From NCBI RefSeq assembly GCF_030345715.1, contig NZ_JAUASX010000007.1, forward strand, positions 1-64,000: 64,000 nucleotides of DNA, in the 5' to 3' direction. Below the pieces are notes generated by a model. It did no database searches, was not told where the DNA came from, and saw nothing but the letters and a program-made list of their open reading frames with translations. Positions 9,768-19,494 of this stretch are shown here, piece after piece (the stretch's first letter is position 1; each line of letters starts with the position of its first letter). This DNA comes from Solimonas sp. SE-A11 (lineage in GTDB: Bacteria > Pseudomonadota > Gammaproteobacteria > Nevskiales > Nevskiaceae). A program made the translations under genes and the position numbers.

Positions 9768-10697
9768 ATGAAGCCTGTCGCCGTCACCCTCGCCTCCTAC
9801 CGCCGCCTGGCCCGCTGGCTGCCGTTCCGTCAGCTGGACGCGCAATTGTCCGCCCTGGTCGCCCTGGCCGGCCTGATGCCCCTGCTGGGGCTTCTGGCCG
9901 GCCTGGTGGTGCCCGGGGCACCCCGCGGTACCCTGGTCCTGCTGGGCGCGCTGGCGGGCACCGGCCTGGCGCTGTGGGGGCTGCAGCAGCTGCTCGCCCC
10001 CCTGCGCATGGCTCAGGCCGCCCTGCAGCTGCGCGCCACCCAGGGGCGGGTCCAGCCCCTGCCGACCGACCTGGGGGGCGACATGGGGGACCTGCTGCGC
10101 GAACTGCGCCGGGCGCTGGAGGCCGAGGCGGCCCAGGGCCAGAGCCTGCAGGCCCTGAGCCTCGACGACGCCCTGACCGGCCTGCCCAACCGCCGCTTCG
10201 CCGGGGAGTACCTGCGCCTGGCCGTGCATGCCGCCGAGCGCACCGGCTCCCGGCTGACGGTGGCCCTGATCGACCCGGCCCACATCGCCCGCCTCAACGA
10301 GGAACATGGCGTGGACACCGGCGACCGGGCGATCCGGGAGCTGGGGGAATTCCTGCGCCAGTGGCTCAAGCGCAAGAGCGACTGGGTCGGCCGCTGGGAG
10401 GAGGACCAGTTCCTGGCGGTGATGTTCAGCGAGCAGAACCAGGCCACCGAGTACCTGGAAAACCTGAAGCGCGAGTTCGCCCGGCGCATGCAGCACTTCG
10501 ACGGCGGCCCGCTGAGCCTGAACGTCGGCCTGGTGGAACTGCGCAAGCATGAGCGCCTGCAGGACTTCAGCGAGCGCCTGGAGACCGAGCTGCGGCTGGA
10601 GAAGCACATGGAGCCGCGCCGCCCGCCGGAGGCGGACGTGCCGGGTAGCGCGAAGGTCTATTCCATCGCCGGCGCGCTGCTGCGCCAGCGCCACTAG
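9768..10697 (+). CDS. Membrane GGDEF-domain protein with degenerate active site
   Basis: 309 residues from the ATG at 9768, which has GGAG 7 nt upstream. Two hydrophobic segments (about 27-50 and 54-78) anchor it in the inner membrane. A short coiled coil leads into a GGDEF domain starting at DDALTGLPNRR (about 133-143). The signature loop reads EEDQF (211-215) instead of GG[D/E]EF, and the metal/base region DPAHIARLNEEHG departs from DxDxFKxxND. Diguanylate cyclase activity is therefore unlikely. Degenerate GGDEF domains often bind GTP or act as scaffolds in c-di-GMP networks. No EAL domain is present. Confidence 0.85.
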   Translation: MKPVAVTLASYRRLARWLPFRQLDAQLSALVALAGLMPLLGLLAGLVVPGAPRGTLVLLGALAGTGLALWGLQQLLAPLRMAQAALQLRATQGRVQPLPTDLGGDMGDLLRELRRALEAEAAQGQSLQALSLDDALTGLPNRRFAGEYLRLAVHAAERTGSRLTVALIDPAHIARLNEEHGVDTGDRAIRELGEFLRQWLKRKSDWVGRWEEDQFLAVMFSEQNQATEYLENLKREFARRMQHFDGGPLSLNVGLVELRKHERLQDFSERLETELRLEKHMEPRRPPEADVPGSAKVYSIAGALLRQRH

Positions 10698-10715
10698 GGC
10701 ACGGGCACTACCCGC

Positions 10716-11918
10716 TCAGGCGATCCGCACCGCGGCGGCAGAGCGGCGCGCCTTGGCGCGCGCCTCGTCGATGCTGTCGCCCAGCGCCAGGGCCACGCCC
10801 ATGCGGCGCTTGCCGGCGATCTCGGGCTTGCCGAACAGGCGGAACTGGGTGTCGGGTTCGGCCAGGGCGGCAGCCACGCCCTCGAAGGCCGGCGCGGGAC
10901 GGTCGCCTTCCAGCAGCAGGGCGCAGGACGCCGAGGGACCACGGCCGCGGATGTTGGGGACCGGCAGGCCGAGGATGGCGCGCAGATGCAGTGCGAACTC
11001 GGAGAGGTCCTGCGAGATCAGCGTGACCAGTCCGGTGTCGTGCGGGCGCGGCGACACCTCGGAGAAGATCACCTCGTCGCCGCGCACGAACAGCTCGACG
11101 CCGAACAGGCCGCGGCCGCCCAGGGCAGAGGTGATCTGGTCCGCTACCGCCTGGGCCTTGGCCAGGGCCGCGGGGCTCATGGGGTGCGGCTGCCAGGACT
11201 CGCGGTAGTCGCCGTCGATCTGCAGGTGGCCGATCGGCGCACAGTACGAGGTCTTCACGGCGGCGGAGCCGTCGGTGCCGGCGGCATGGCGCACGGTCAG
11301 CAGGGTGATTTCGTAGTCGAAGTCGATGAAGCCCTCGACGATCACGCGGCCGGCGCCGGCGCGGCCGCCGGCCTGGGCGTACTCCCAGGCCTCCTGGATG
11401 TCGGCCTCGGTCTTCACCACGCTCTGGCCCTTGCCGGACGAAGACATCACCGGCTTCACCACGCAGGGCATGCCCAGGGCACGCACGGCCTCCTCGTAAT
11501 CCTCGTAGCGGTCGGCGAAGCGGTAGGGCGAGGTCGGCAGGCCCAGCTCCTCGGCGGCCAGGCGGCGGATGCCCTCGCGATCCATGGTCAGGCGCGCGGC
11601 GCGGGCGGTGGGGATCACGTGATAGCCCTCGGCCTCCAGCTCCTGCAGCGTCGGGGTATGGATGGCCTCGATTTCCGGCACGATGAAGTGCGGCTTCTCC
11701 AGCTCGATCACGCGGCGCAGCTCGTCGCCGTCGAGCATGCGGATCACATGGCTGCGGTGCGCCACCTGCATGGCCGGCGCATTGGCGTAGCGGTCCACCG
11801 CGATGCATTCCACGCCCAGGCGCTGCGCCTCGATCACGACTTCCTTGCCGAGTTCGCCGGAGCCCAGCATCAGCAGGCGGGTGGCGTTGGGGGACAACGG
11901 GGTGCCGAACGTGGTCAT
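10716..11918 (-). CDS. purT: Formate-dependent phosphoribosylglycinamide formyltransferase
   Basis: 400 residues from the ATG at 11918 ([10 protein letters not shown]), close to the 392 of E. coli PurT. It is an ATP-grasp enzyme: N-terminal [23 protein letters not shown]-binding [19 protein letters not shown]-terminal [24 protein letters not shown]. It makes formyl-GAR in purine synthesis from formate and ATP, independently of folate. It is divergent from pyruvate kinase across 79 bp. Confidence 0.96.
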   Translation of the reverse strand: MTTFGTPLSPNATRLLMLGSGELGKEVVIEAQRLGVECIAVDRYANAPAMQVAHRSHVIRMLDGDELRRVIELEKPHFIVPEIEAIHTPTLQELEAEGYHVIPTARAARLTMDREGIRRLAAEELGLPTSPYRFADRYEDYEEAVRALGMPCVVKPVMSSSGKGQSVVKTEADIQEAWEYAQAGGRAGAGRVIVEGFIDFDYEITLLTVRHAAGTDGSAAVKTSYCAPIGHLQIDGDYRESWQPHPMSPAALAKAQAVADQITSALGGRGLFGVELFVRGDEVIFSEVSPRPHDTGLVTLISQDLSEFALHLRAILGLPVPNIRGRGPSASCALLLEGDRPAPAFEGVAAALAEPDTQFRLFGKPEIAGKRRMGVALALGDSIDEARAKARRSAAAVRIA

Positions 11919-11997
11919 AGTGCTGATCGTTTCGTCGGAGAGGCGTGCCGTTTCCGGCGGCGGGAGTAGACTTATACCCAGCATTATCGGAGAACTC

Positions 11998-13431
11998 ATG
12001 GCCCGCCGCACCAAGATCGTCGCCACCCTCGGCCCCGCCACCGACCAGCCGGGGGTGCTCAAGCGCCTGCTGGCGGCAGGCGTCGACGTGGTCCGCCTCA
12101 ATTTCTCGCACGGCAAGCAGGAGGATCACGCACGGCGCGCACTGGCGGTGCGCGAGGCCGCGGCCGAGCTGGGCGTGGACGTGGGTGTTCTGGCCGACCT
12201 GCAGGGCCCCAAGATCCGCATCGAGTCCTTTGCCGCCGGCCCGGTGGAACTGGTAGAGGGCCAGCCATTCGCACTGGATACCGCCCTGGGCTCGGAGGCT
12301 GGCGATATCACGGTGGTGGGCTGCGCCTACGCCGAGCTGCCGCGCGATGTTGCGCCCGGCGACACCCTGCTGCTCAACGACGGCGCCATCTCGCTGCGCG
12401 TGGACGCGGTGGGCAGCACGCGCATCGACACCACGGTGCTCCTGGGTGGCGTGCTGTCCAACCGCAAGGGCATCAACAAGCAGGGCGGCGGCCTGTCCGC
12501 CGAGGCCCTGACCGACAAGGACCGTTCCGACCTGCGCTATGCCGTGAGCATCGGCGTGGACTTCATTGCCGTGTCCTTTCCGCGCTCGGCGCAGGACATG
12601 CTGCAGGCGCGCGAGCTGGTCAAGGAAGCCGGCGGCGACTGCGCCCTGGTGGCCAAGATCGAGCGCGCCGAGGCCCTGCCGGAACTGGTGGAGCTGGTGG
12701 CCGCCTCCGACGTGGTGATGGTGGCGCGCGGCGACCTGGGCGTGGAGATCGGCGACGCCGAGCTGCCGGGCTGGCAGAAGCGCATCATCCGCGAGGCCCG
12801 CGAACAGAACCGCATGGTGATCACCGCCACGCAGATGATGGAATCCATGATCACCAGCCCGGTGCCGACCCGCGCCGAGGTGCTGGACGTGGCCAACGCC
12901 GTCATGGACGGCACCGACGCGGTGATGCTGTCGGCCGAGACCGCCAGCGGCAAGTACCCGGTCAAGGTGGTGGAGGCCATGTCGCGCGTCTGCATCGGCG
13001 CGGAAAGTGCCATGCCGGATCGCCCCAACCGCTTCCGCCGTGCCTTCGACGCGCACTTCGAGCGCACCGACGAAGCCATCGCCATGGCCACGGCCTGGAC
13101 CGCGCGCAACATGCGCGCCGACGCCATCCTGTCGCTGACCGAGTCGGGCAGTACGGCGCTGATGATGTCGCGCAGCGAGATGAACATCCCGATCTTCGCC
13201 CTGACCCGCCACGAGAAGACGCGCCGCCGCATGGCGCTGTGCCGCGGCGTGTTCCCGGTGGATTTCGCGCCGAGCATGCTGGACACGCTCAAGCCGCTGC
13301 AGGAGGCGGTGGCGCACATGGAGAAGCGCGGCAGTGTCACCCAGGGCCAGCGCGTGATCATGACCAAGGGCGATTTCACCGGCCCGGGCGGGACCAATGC
13401 GATGAAGATCGTGACCGTGGGAGAGTTCTAG
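11998..13431 (+). CDS. pyk: Pyruvate kinase
   Basis: 477 residues starting [15 protein letters not shown], with GGAGAA upstream. Hallmarks: RLNFSHG (substrate/ADP region), [11 protein letters not shown], the Mg/K+ site [10 protein letters not shown], and the signature [11 protein letters not shown] with [19 protein letters not shown]. It converts phosphoenolpyruvate and ADP to pyruvate and ATP in glycolysis. The C-terminal allosteric domain is present, including [10 protein letters not shown]. It stands alone and is followed by a large inverted repeat rather than a typical terminator. Confidence 0.96.
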   Translation: MARRTKIVATLGPATDQPGVLKRLLAAGVDVVRLNFSHGKQEDHARRALAVREAAAELGVDVGVLADLQGPKIRIESFAAGPVELVEGQPFALDTALGSEAGDITVVGCAYAELPRDVAPGDTLLLNDGAISLRVDAVGSTRIDTTVLLGGVLSNRKGINKQGGGLSAEALTDKDRSDLRYAVSIGVDFIAVSFPRSAQDMLQARELVKEAGGDCALVAKIERAEALPELVELVAASDVVMVARGDLGVEIGDAELPGWQKRIIREAREQNRMVITATQMMESMITSPVPTRAEVLDVANAVMDGTDAVMLSAETASGKYPVKVVEAMSRVCIGAESAMPDRPNRFRRAFDAHFERTDEAIAMATAWTARNMRADAILSLTESGSTALMMSRSEMNIPIFALTRHEKTRRRMALCRGVFPVDFAPSMLDTLKPLQEAVAHMEKRGSVTQGQRVIMTKGDFTGPGGTNAMKIVTVGEF

Positions 13432-13441
13432 AGGCTATGCC

Positions 13442-13512
13442 GTCCGCGAATGAACGCAAATAAACGCGACTCGCTTTGCTTTATTTGCGTTCATTCGCGT
13501 CCATTTGCGGAC
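13442..13512. repeat. Long intergenic inverted repeat (20-bp perfect arms)
   Basis: The arms 13445-13464 and 13480-13499 are perfect complements. An outer pair GTCCGC (13442-13447) / GCGGAC (13507-13512) extends the structure. The loop is 15 nt. The arm sequence, built from AATGAACGCAAATAAA-type words, is AT-rich and unlike its surroundings. It may end transcription of pyk or be a dispersed repeat. Confidence 0.75.
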
Positions 13513-13537
13513 TGAATGCTGTTGGCGGAGGAAGACC

Positions 13538-14245
13538 ATGACCGGCAAGGCTTCGGATTTCCTGGTGATCGGCCACCGCGGCGCCCGCGGCCACGCGCCG
13601 GAGAACACCCTGCTGGCCATCGATACCGGCATCCGCATGGGCGCGCACTGGGTAGAGTTCGACGTGCAGCAGCTCGGCGACGAACTGCTGCTGATGCACG
13701 ACCTGCGCCTGGACCGTACCACCAACGGCCATGGCCCGCTGGCGGAGTACACGTTCGAGGAACTGCGCCGGCTCGATGCCGGACAGGGCCAGCAGATACC
13801 GACACTGCAGGAAGCCCTGGACGTGGTGGACCAGCGTGCGGGCGTGAACATCGAGCTGAAGACCTGGGGCGGCTGCGCCGCCGCGGTGGCGCGCGTGCTG
13901 CGCGATTACCTGGCGGACGGTTGGCCGGCGGAGCGGTTCCTGGTGTCCTCCTTCCACCTGCCGGAGCTCTGGGAGTTCCGGCAATTGCTGCCCGAGGTGC
14001 CGGTGGGCGCCCTGGTCTGCGGCGTGCCGCTGGACTGGGCCGGCTCGGCGGCCGAGCTGGGCGCCGCCAGCCTCAACGTCTCCGACGAGTTCGTGGACGA
14101 CAAGCTGGTGACCGACGCCCATGCCCGCGGCCTGAAGGTCTATGCCTATACGGTGAACCATCCGGACGACATGCGCCGTCTGCGCGCGCAGGGCGTGGAC
14201 GGCATCTTCACGGACTACCCGGACCGGGCCCTGGCGCTGGGCTGA
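13538..14245 (+). CDS. Glycerophosphodiester phosphodiesterase
   Basis: 235 residues from the ATG at 13538, preceded by GGAGGAAGA. The GDPD core is clear: IGHRGARGHAPENTLLAID (about 9-27, catalytic His and Arg), EFDVQQLGDELLLMHD (metal ligands and second His), then VNIELK and a C-terminal VYAYTVNHPDDMRRL..GVDGIFTDYPD. The cytoplasmic UgpQ-like form (no signal peptide) splits glycerophosphodiesters into sn-glycerol-3-phosphate and an alcohol. No transporter is adjacent. Confidence 0.92.
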   Translation: MTGKASDFLVIGHRGARGHAPENTLLAIDTGIRMGAHWVEFDVQQLGDELLLMHDLRLDRTTNGHGPLAEYTFEELRRLDAGQGQQIPTLQEALDVVDQRAGVNIELKTWGGCAAAVARVLRDYLADGWPAERFLVSSFHLPELWEFRQLLPEVPVGALVCGVPLDWAGSAAELGAASLNVSDEFVDDKLVTDAHARGLKVYAYTVNHPDDMRRLRAQGVDGIFTDYPDRALALG

Positions 14246-14332
14246 ATCCGGCGCCGGAGGCGGCGCTTTGACAGTTCCTCGGGCGGGGGGCCACCATGGC
14301 CAATGATCCCGCCCTCGAAGGATTTGTGATAA

Positions 14333-14992
14333 ATGATTGACCTTTATACGGCCCCCACTCCCAACGGCCACAAGGCCTCGATCATGCTGGAAGAGTTGGG
14401 CGTGCCCTACCGGGTGATCCCGGTGGACATCTCCCGCGGCGACCAGAAGCGCCCGGACTACCTGCAGTTGAACCCCAACGGCCGCATCCCCACCATCGTG
14501 GACCGCGACGCCGGCGACTTCGCCGTGTTCGAGTCCGGTGCCATCCTGATCTACCTGGCCGAGAAGTACGGCCGCTTCCTGCCGGCCGACGTCCAGGGCC
14601 GCTCGCGGGCGATCCAGTGGCTGATGTTCCAGATGGGTGGCGTCGGCCCCATGCAGGGCCAGGCCAACGTCTTCTTCCGCTACTTCCCCGAGAAGATCCA
14701 GCCGGCGATCGACCGCTACCAGAAGGAAACCCGGCGCCTGTACCAGGTGCTCGACACCCAGCTGGGCCGCAGCGAATACCTGGCCGGCGACTACTCCATC
14801 GCCGACATCGCCACCTACCCCTGGGTGAAGATCCACGACTGGGCCGGCGTGGAAGCGCGCGACCTGCCGAACCTGAGCGCCTGGATGGACAAGGTCGCCG
14901 CCCGCCCGGCGGTGCAGCGCGGCCTCAAGGTGCCCGGCAAGGTCTCGCCCGAGGAAATCGTCAAGAGCGCGCAGAACATCGTCGTCAAGTAG
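14333..14992 (+). CDS. Nu-class glutathione S-transferase / disulfide-bond oxidoreductase (YfcG-like)
   Basis: 219 residues. The N-terminal thioredoxin-like domain begins [14 protein letters not shown], where Thr-Pro-Asn is the glutathione-contacting motif of YfcG/YghU enzymes in place of a catalytic Cys or Tyr. [14 protein letters not shown] carries the Glu-Ser that holds the gamma-glutamyl group. The helical domain has [12 protein letters not shown]. The family reduces disulfides with glutathione. ppk begins 14 bp downstream, so the two may be co-transcribed. Confidence 0.93.
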   Translation: MIDLYTAPTPNGHKASIMLEELGVPYRVIPVDISRGDQKRPDYLQLNPNGRIPTIVDRDAGDFAVFESGAILIYLAEKYGRFLPADVQGRSRAIQWLMFQMGGVGPMQGQANVFFRYFPEKIQPAIDRYQKETRRLYQVLDTQLGRSEYLAGDYSIADIATYPWVKIHDWAGVEARDLPNLSAWMDKVAARPAVQRGLKVPGKVSPEEIVKSAQNIVVK

Positions 14993-15006
14993 GCCGCCAC
15001 GGGCTC

Positions 15007-17136
15007 ATGTCACAGGAACGCAACATTGCGGCGCTAAACGTCCGGGTCCCGGCCGAACCCTCCGCGAACGATCCCATGAAGAATCCCCCTGCGCTCGAGC
15101 TTACCCCCGCCGAGCTGTTCCTGAACCGCGAGCTGTCGCTGCTCGAATTCAACCGCCGCGTGCTGGCCCAGGCGCTGGACGAGACGGTGCCGCTGCTGGA
15201 ACGCCTGAAGTTCCTGTGCATCTCCAGCTCCAATCTCGACGAGTTCTTCGAGATCCGCGTCGCCGGCCTGCAGCAGATGGCCGAAATCAACCCCGCCCAG
15301 CGCGGCTCCGACGGCCAGACGCCGGGCGAGTTGCTGACGGCCATCGGCACTCGCGCCCATGGCCTGGTGGAGGAGCAGTACCGCGTGTTCAACGAGGTGC
15401 TGATCCCGGCGCTGGAGAAGGAGAAGATCCGCTTCGTGCGCCGCAGCGAGTGGACCGCCGAGCAGGACGCCTGGCTGCGCAGCTATTTCCAGAACGAGCT
15501 GGCGCCGGTGCTGTCGCCGATCGGGCTGGACCCGGCGCATCCGTTCCCGCGCATCCTCAACAAGTCGCTGAACTTCATCGTTTCGCTGTCGGGCAAGGAT
15601 GCCTTCGGCCGCAGCACGCCCTACGCCATCGTGCAGGCGCCGCGCGCCCTGCCGCGCCTGATCCAGCTCCCCAAGACGGTGGAAGGCAGCGGCCCGCACG
15701 ACTTCGTGTTCCTGTCGTCGGTGATCCACGCCTACGTCGACGAGCTGTTCCCCGGCATGGAGGCCAGCGGCTGTTTCCAGTTCCGCGTCACGCGCAACTC
15801 CGACCTGGCGCTGGACGAGGCCGAGGCCGACGACCTGCTGGAGGAGCTGGAAGACGTGCTGGCGCAGCGCCAGTGGGGCGACACGGTGCGCCTGGAGGTA
15901 GCCCACAACTGCCCCGAGCAGCTGGTGAACTACCTGGCCGAGGAGATGCAGCTACAGGCCGTCGACATCTACTCCTGCAACGGCCCGGTCAACCTGATGC
16001 GCCTGATGCAGGTGCCCGACCTGATCGACCGGCCGGAGCTGAAGTACCCGGCGTTCGTGCCGCGCACCCCCAAGTCCCTGGGCGGCGACCTGTTCGCCAC
16101 CATCCGCCAGAAGGACCAGCTGCTGCATCACCCCTACGACTCCTTCACCCCGGTGGTGGAGTTCCTGCGCCAGGCAGCGCGTGATCCCAACGTGCTGGCG
16201 ATCAAGCAGACCCTGTACCGCACCGGTACCAAGTCGGCGATCGTGGAGGCCCTGATCGAGGCCGCCCGCAACGGCAAGGAAGTGACCGCCGTGGTGGAGC
16301 TGCGCGCGCGCTTCGACGAGGAGGCCAACATCGACCTCGCCGAGCAGCTGCAGGATGTGGGCGCGCACGTGGTCTATGGCGTGGTGGGCTACAAGACGCA
16401 CGCCAAGATGTGCCTGATCGTGCGCCGCGAGGACACCGGCCTGAAGCACTACGCGCATCTGGGCACCGGCAACTACCACCCGCGTACCGCGCGCATGTAC
16501 ACCGACTACGGCCTGTTCACCGCCGACAAGCAGATTTGCCAGGACGTGCACGCCGTGTTCCTGCAGCTGACCAGCCTGGGCAAGGTGACCAAGCTGCACA
16601 AGCTGCTGCAGTCTCCCTTCACCATGGCCAAGGGCTTCCACAGCCGGATCGACCGCGAGATCGAGAACGCGAAGAAGGGCAAGCCGGCGCGCGTCGTCGC
16701 CAAGATGAATTCACTGGTGGAGCCGGAGATCATCCAGGCCCTGTACCGCGCCTCCGAGGCCGGCGTGAAGGTGGACTGCATCGTGCGCGGCATGTGCTCG
16801 CTGCGCCCCGGCGTAAAGGGCATGTCGGACAACATCGTGGTCCGCTCGCTGATCGGCCGCTTCCTGGAACACCACCGCGTGTTCAGCTTCCACAACGACG
16901 GCGCCGACGAGGTGTGGCTGTCCAGCGCCGACTGGATGGAGCGCAACCTGTTCCGCCGCGTGGAAGTGGCCTTCCCGGTGGAAGACAAGAAGATCCGCGC
17001 CCGCATCCTGGAAGACCTCAACGGCTACCTCGCCGACACCGCCCAGACCTGGATCCTGCAGGCAGACGGCAACTACCTGCGCCCCGAGAAGATCGAGGGC
17101 AAGGCCGTGCAGCAGAGGTTCATGGACGAGACCTGA
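15007..17136 (+). CDS. ppk: Polyphosphate kinase 1
   Basis: 709 residues from the ATG at 15007; the ATG at 15076 (MKNPPALEL) is an alternative. N-terminal domain with FLNRELSLLEFNRRVL and CISSSNLDEFFEIRVAG; catalytic core with the autophosphorylated His in VVGYKTHAKM and the second His region around FLEHHRVFSF, plus SSADWMERNLFRRVE. PPK1 reversibly polymerises ATP gamma-phosphate into polyphosphate at the membrane. It converges with ppx, the polyphosphate-degrading enzyme, an arrangement that places synthesis and breakdown side by side. Confidence 0.96.
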   Translation: MSQERNIAALNVRVPAEPSANDPMKNPPALELTPAELFLNRELSLLEFNRRVLAQALDETVPLLERLKFLCISSSNLDEFFEIRVAGLQQMAEINPAQRGSDGQTPGELLTAIGTRAHGLVEEQYRVFNEVLIPALEKEKIRFVRRSEWTAEQDAWLRSYFQNELAPVLSPIGLDPAHPFPRILNKSLNFIVSLSGKDAFGRSTPYAIVQAPRALPRLIQLPKTVEGSGPHDFVFLSSVIHAYVDELFPGMEASGCFQFRVTRNSDLALDEAEADDLLEELEDVLAQRQWGDTVRLEVAHNCPEQLVNYLAEEMQLQAVDIYSCNGPVNLMRLMQVPDLIDRPELKYPAFVPRTPKSLGGDLFATIRQKDQLLHHPYDSFTPVVEFLRQAARDPNVLAIKQTLYRTGTKSAIVEALIEAARNGKEVTAVVELRARFDEEANIDLAEQLQDVGAHVVYGVVGYKTHAKMCLIVRREDTGLKHYAHLGTGNYHPRTARMYTDYGLFTADKQICQDVHAVFLQLTSLGKVTKLHKLLQSPFTMAKGFHSRIDREIENAKKGKPARVVAKMNSLVEPEIIQALYRASEAGVKVDCIVRGMCSLRPGVKGMSDNIVVRSLIGRFLEHHRVFSFHNDGADEVWLSSADWMERNLFRRVEVAFPVEDKKIRARILEDLNGYLADTAQTWILQADGNYLRPEKIEGKAVQQRFMDET

Positions 17137-17157
17137 GGCGGTCGCTCGGTATTCAGG

Positions 17158-17192
17158 ACCCCTCTACCGGATGCGGCAGAGGGGTTTTCCTT
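17158..17192 (+). terminator. ppk terminator
   Basis: Stem ACCCCTCT / AGAGGGGT with a 13-nt loop, then TTTTCCTTTT. It starts 22 bp after the ppk stop codon. Confidence 0.75.
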
Positions 17193-17298
17193 TTCCCGAG
17201 CATTGACCAATCACTCCTTCTCGCTGGCCGGAGGAAGCTGTCAGAGGGCATGCGGGAGCAGTTGCCGAGAAGGGGCACGTGCAGCAATTATTCCACCG

Positions 17299-17327
17299 GT
17301 TCGCCCTGAGCTTGTCGAAGGGTGAAC
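17299..17327. repeat. REP-type palindrome
   Basis: GTTCGCCCT ... AGGGTGAAC around GAGCTTGTCGA. This is the well-known GCCCTGAGCTTGTCGAAGGG dispersed palindrome found in many high-G+C Proteobacteria. It lies between the convergent ppk and ppx genes. Confidence 0.8.
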
Positions 17328-17349
17328 GCGATCAGAACCCTGCAGCCGC

Positions 17350-18876
17350 CTACTGCAGCCGCAACCTGATCTGCAGGGCCGCCAGCGCCTCGATCTCCTG
17401 CTCCAGCTCGGCGCGCGTCAGCGGATGCTTGTCCAGCCAGCGCTTCTGTGTGAAGGCCAGGTCCACCGAGCGCCGTTGCGCCGTCACGCGGATCGGCGGC
17501 TTCAGGCCCTCGCCGCGGGAGCGGTGCAGGATGTAGGCGATGCGCAGCACCACCGCCAGCTTGCGCACCGGCTCGGCCCAGGTGGTCGGCAGGTCGTCCA
17601 GCGAGGTCAGGGCGAACTTGCCGCGGTGCAGGCGCACCAGCGCCGCCAGCAGCTTCTGGTCGGTCTGCGAGAAGCCCTGCAGGTCGCAGTTCCGCAGGAT
17701 GTACTCGCCGTGCTTGTGGTACGAGGCATGCGAGATGGCCAGGCCGATCTCGTGCAGGCGCGCGGCCCAGCCCAACAGCATGGCGGAGAACTTAGGCTCC
17801 AGGCCCCAGGGCCTGGCCACCTGGTCCAGGATCTTCAGCGCGGTGCGCTCCACGCCGGCGGCGTGCTCCTGGTCACAGCCGTAGCGCTTGGCCAGGGCCT
17901 GTACCGACTCGTCGCGCACGTCGTGGTCCGACAGGCGGCCCAGCAGGTCGTAGATCAGGCCCTCGCGCAGCGCGCGCTCGGAGGTCTCCATGCGCTGCAC
18001 GCCCAGCGAGTCGAATACGCCGGCCAGCACGGCCAGGCCGCCGGGAAACACCGGGCGCCGGTCCTCGCGTAGCGCTGGGAAGTCCAGCCGATCTACATGG
18101 CCGCGGTCGATGGCCAGGTCGATGACCTTTTCCAGGCCCGAGGCGGTCATCTCATTCTCGCACCAGCCCTGCTCGCGCATCACGCGCCAGACGCCACGCA
18201 CGGTGCCGGACGAGCCGATCGCAAGGTCCCAGCCCGACTCGCGGTACTGGCGCTCGAGGAACTCCAGCTCGATGCGGGCCGCAAGGCGCGCGCGGCGGAA
18301 ACGGGTGCGGGTGATCTCGCCATCCTCGAAGAATCGCTGGGTATGCACCACGCAGCCCAGCGAGACCGACTCCATTAGCTTCGGAGTGGCCTGGTTGCCG
18401 ATGATGACCTCGGTGCTGCCGCCGCCGATGTCCACCACCAGGCGCTTGGGCCGGCCACGGCCCATGCCATGGGTAACGCCGCCGTAGACCAGGCGAGCCT
18501 CTTCCAGGCCGGCAATGATCTCGATGCCATGCCCCAGCGCCATTTCGGCGGCGGCATGGAAATCGGCCCCGCGGCGCATGCGCCGCATGGTGTTGGTGCC
18601 CACCGCGCGCACCCGCTCCGGCGGGATGCCGCGCAGGCGCTGGCCGAAGCGCTGCAGGCATTCCAGCGCACGCAGGGCCACGTCGGGCCGCAGGCGCTTG
18701 TCGGCGTCCAGGCCCGAGGCCAGGCGCACCGGCTCGCGCAGGCGATCGACCACCTGGATGTCGCCGCCGTTGGAACGCGCCACCATCATGTGGAAGCTGT
18801 TGGAGCCGAGATCCACTGCGGCGATCTCGAAGCCGTGCTCCCCGCCCCCCGCCTTGCGTCCGCGCACCGCCATCAC
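17350..18876 (-). CDS. ppx: Exopolyphosphatase (Ppx/GppA family)
   Basis: 508 residues, an ASKHA-fold phosphatase. N-terminal IAAVDLGSNSFHMMVAR (phosphate-1 loop), the middle VVDIGGGSTEVIIG (phosphate-2 loop), catalytic Glu region GLEEARLVYGG, and a C-terminal HD-like helical part (ARLHEIGLAISHASYHKHGEYI). It removes terminal phosphate from polyphosphate. Length fits Ppx (about 500-513). Two adjacent ATG codons (18876 and 18873) could start it. It is convergent to ppk. Confidence 0.94.
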   Translation of the reverse strand: MMAVRGRKAGGGEHGFEIAAVDLGSNSFHMMVARSNGGDIQVVDRLREPVRLASGLDADKRLRPDVALRALECLQRFGQRLRGIPPERVRAVGTNTMRRMRRGADFHAAAEMALGHGIEIIAGLEEARLVYGGVTHGMGRGRPKRLVVDIGGGSTEVIIGNQATPKLMESVSLGCVVHTQRFFEDGEITRTRFRRARLAARIELEFLERQYRESGWDLAIGSSGTVRGVWRVMREQGWCENEMTASGLEKVIDLAIDRGHVDRLDFPALREDRRPVFPGGLAVLAGVFDSLGVQRMETSERALREGLIYDLLGRLSDHDVRDESVQALAKRYGCDQEHAAGVERTALKILDQVARPWGLEPKFSAMLLGWAARLHEIGLAISHASYHKHGEYILRNCDLQGFSQTDQKLLAALVRLHRGKFALTSLDDLPTTWAEPVRKLAVVLRIAYILHRSRGEGLKPPIRVTAQRRSVDLAFTQKRWLDKHPLTRAELEQEIEALAALQIRLRLQ

Positions 18877-18956
18877 GCGTGGCTTCCGGGGCCGGAAATG
18901 GCGCAGCGGCTGCGCAAACCGCAGGGCAGGAGACTCATCGGGCGGCAGCGTCCATG

Positions 18957-18980
18957 TGTTTTAATTTATTAAATAAAACA
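18957..18980. promoter_or_regulatory. AT-rich dyad in the ppx-cytochrome divergent region
   Basis: TGTTTTA / TAAAACA separated by 10 nt, inside the most AT-rich stretch of this neighbourhood. It lies 81 bp upstream of ppx and about 180 bp upstream of the cytochrome pair. It could be an operator or UP-like element. I cannot assign a regulator. Confidence 0.35.
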
Positions 18981-19161
18981 GATTAATGTTTATTTTTAAT
19001 TACGGCATCCCGCAAGGCGGAGGTCCTGCCGCCACTATACGGAGGGCGCTTCCGCGAGGCGAGCACGAGGCCCCGGTGCAGGCCTCACGTTGACCCAAAC
19101 CGCTCAATGTCCGAACATATTGCATCTAGCTGTCCGCCAGATTCATTCCGGGAGTTTTCTC

Positions 19162-19485
19162 ATGAAGTTAGCGCGTTGGGGCCTGTTGGCCCTCGTCGCG
19201 ATGGCTATGCCTGCGTTCGCCGAGGGTGGCAACGTCGAGGCAGGCCGGGTCAAGGCCAATACCTGCATGGGTTGCCACGGCATCCCGAACTACAACAACG
19301 TCTACCCGACCTATCGCGTTCCGCGCATCGGCGGCCAGACCGAGGCCTACATCGTCGCGGCCCTGAAGGGCTACAAGAACGGTGAGCGTCCCCACCTGAC
19401 GATGCGTGCCCAGGCCACCAACCTGTCCGACCAGGACATGGCCGACATCGCGGCGTTCTTCGCCCACGCCCCGGTCCACAAGTAA
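19162..19485 (+). CDS. Small class I cytochrome c (first of a tandem pair)
   Basis: 107 residues from the ATG at 19162, with GGGAG 7 nt upstream. Signal peptide MKLARWGLLALVAMAMPAFA, then one haem site CMGCH at about 32-36 and a probable axial Met in LTMRAQATNLSDQDMADIAAFF. It is a periplasmic monohaem cytochrome like one half of cytochrome c4. The next gene, 9 bp downstream, encodes a second one; together they resemble a split c4 and may shuttle electrons to a terminal oxidase. Confidence 0.9.
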   Translation: MKLARWGLLALVAMAMPAFAEGGNVEAGRVKANTCMGCHGIPNYNNVYPTYRVPRIGGQTEAYIVAALKGYKNGERPHLTMRAQATNLSDQDMADIAAFFAHAPVHK

Positions 19486-19494
19486 GGTCGAACC

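Noticed and set aside
10708-13317. Minus-strand open frame of about 870 codons across purT and pyk
   Set aside because: It overlaps two well-defined enzymes on correct strands and is His/Arg/Gly/Ala-rich with no recognisable motif, as expected for antisense GC-rich frames.
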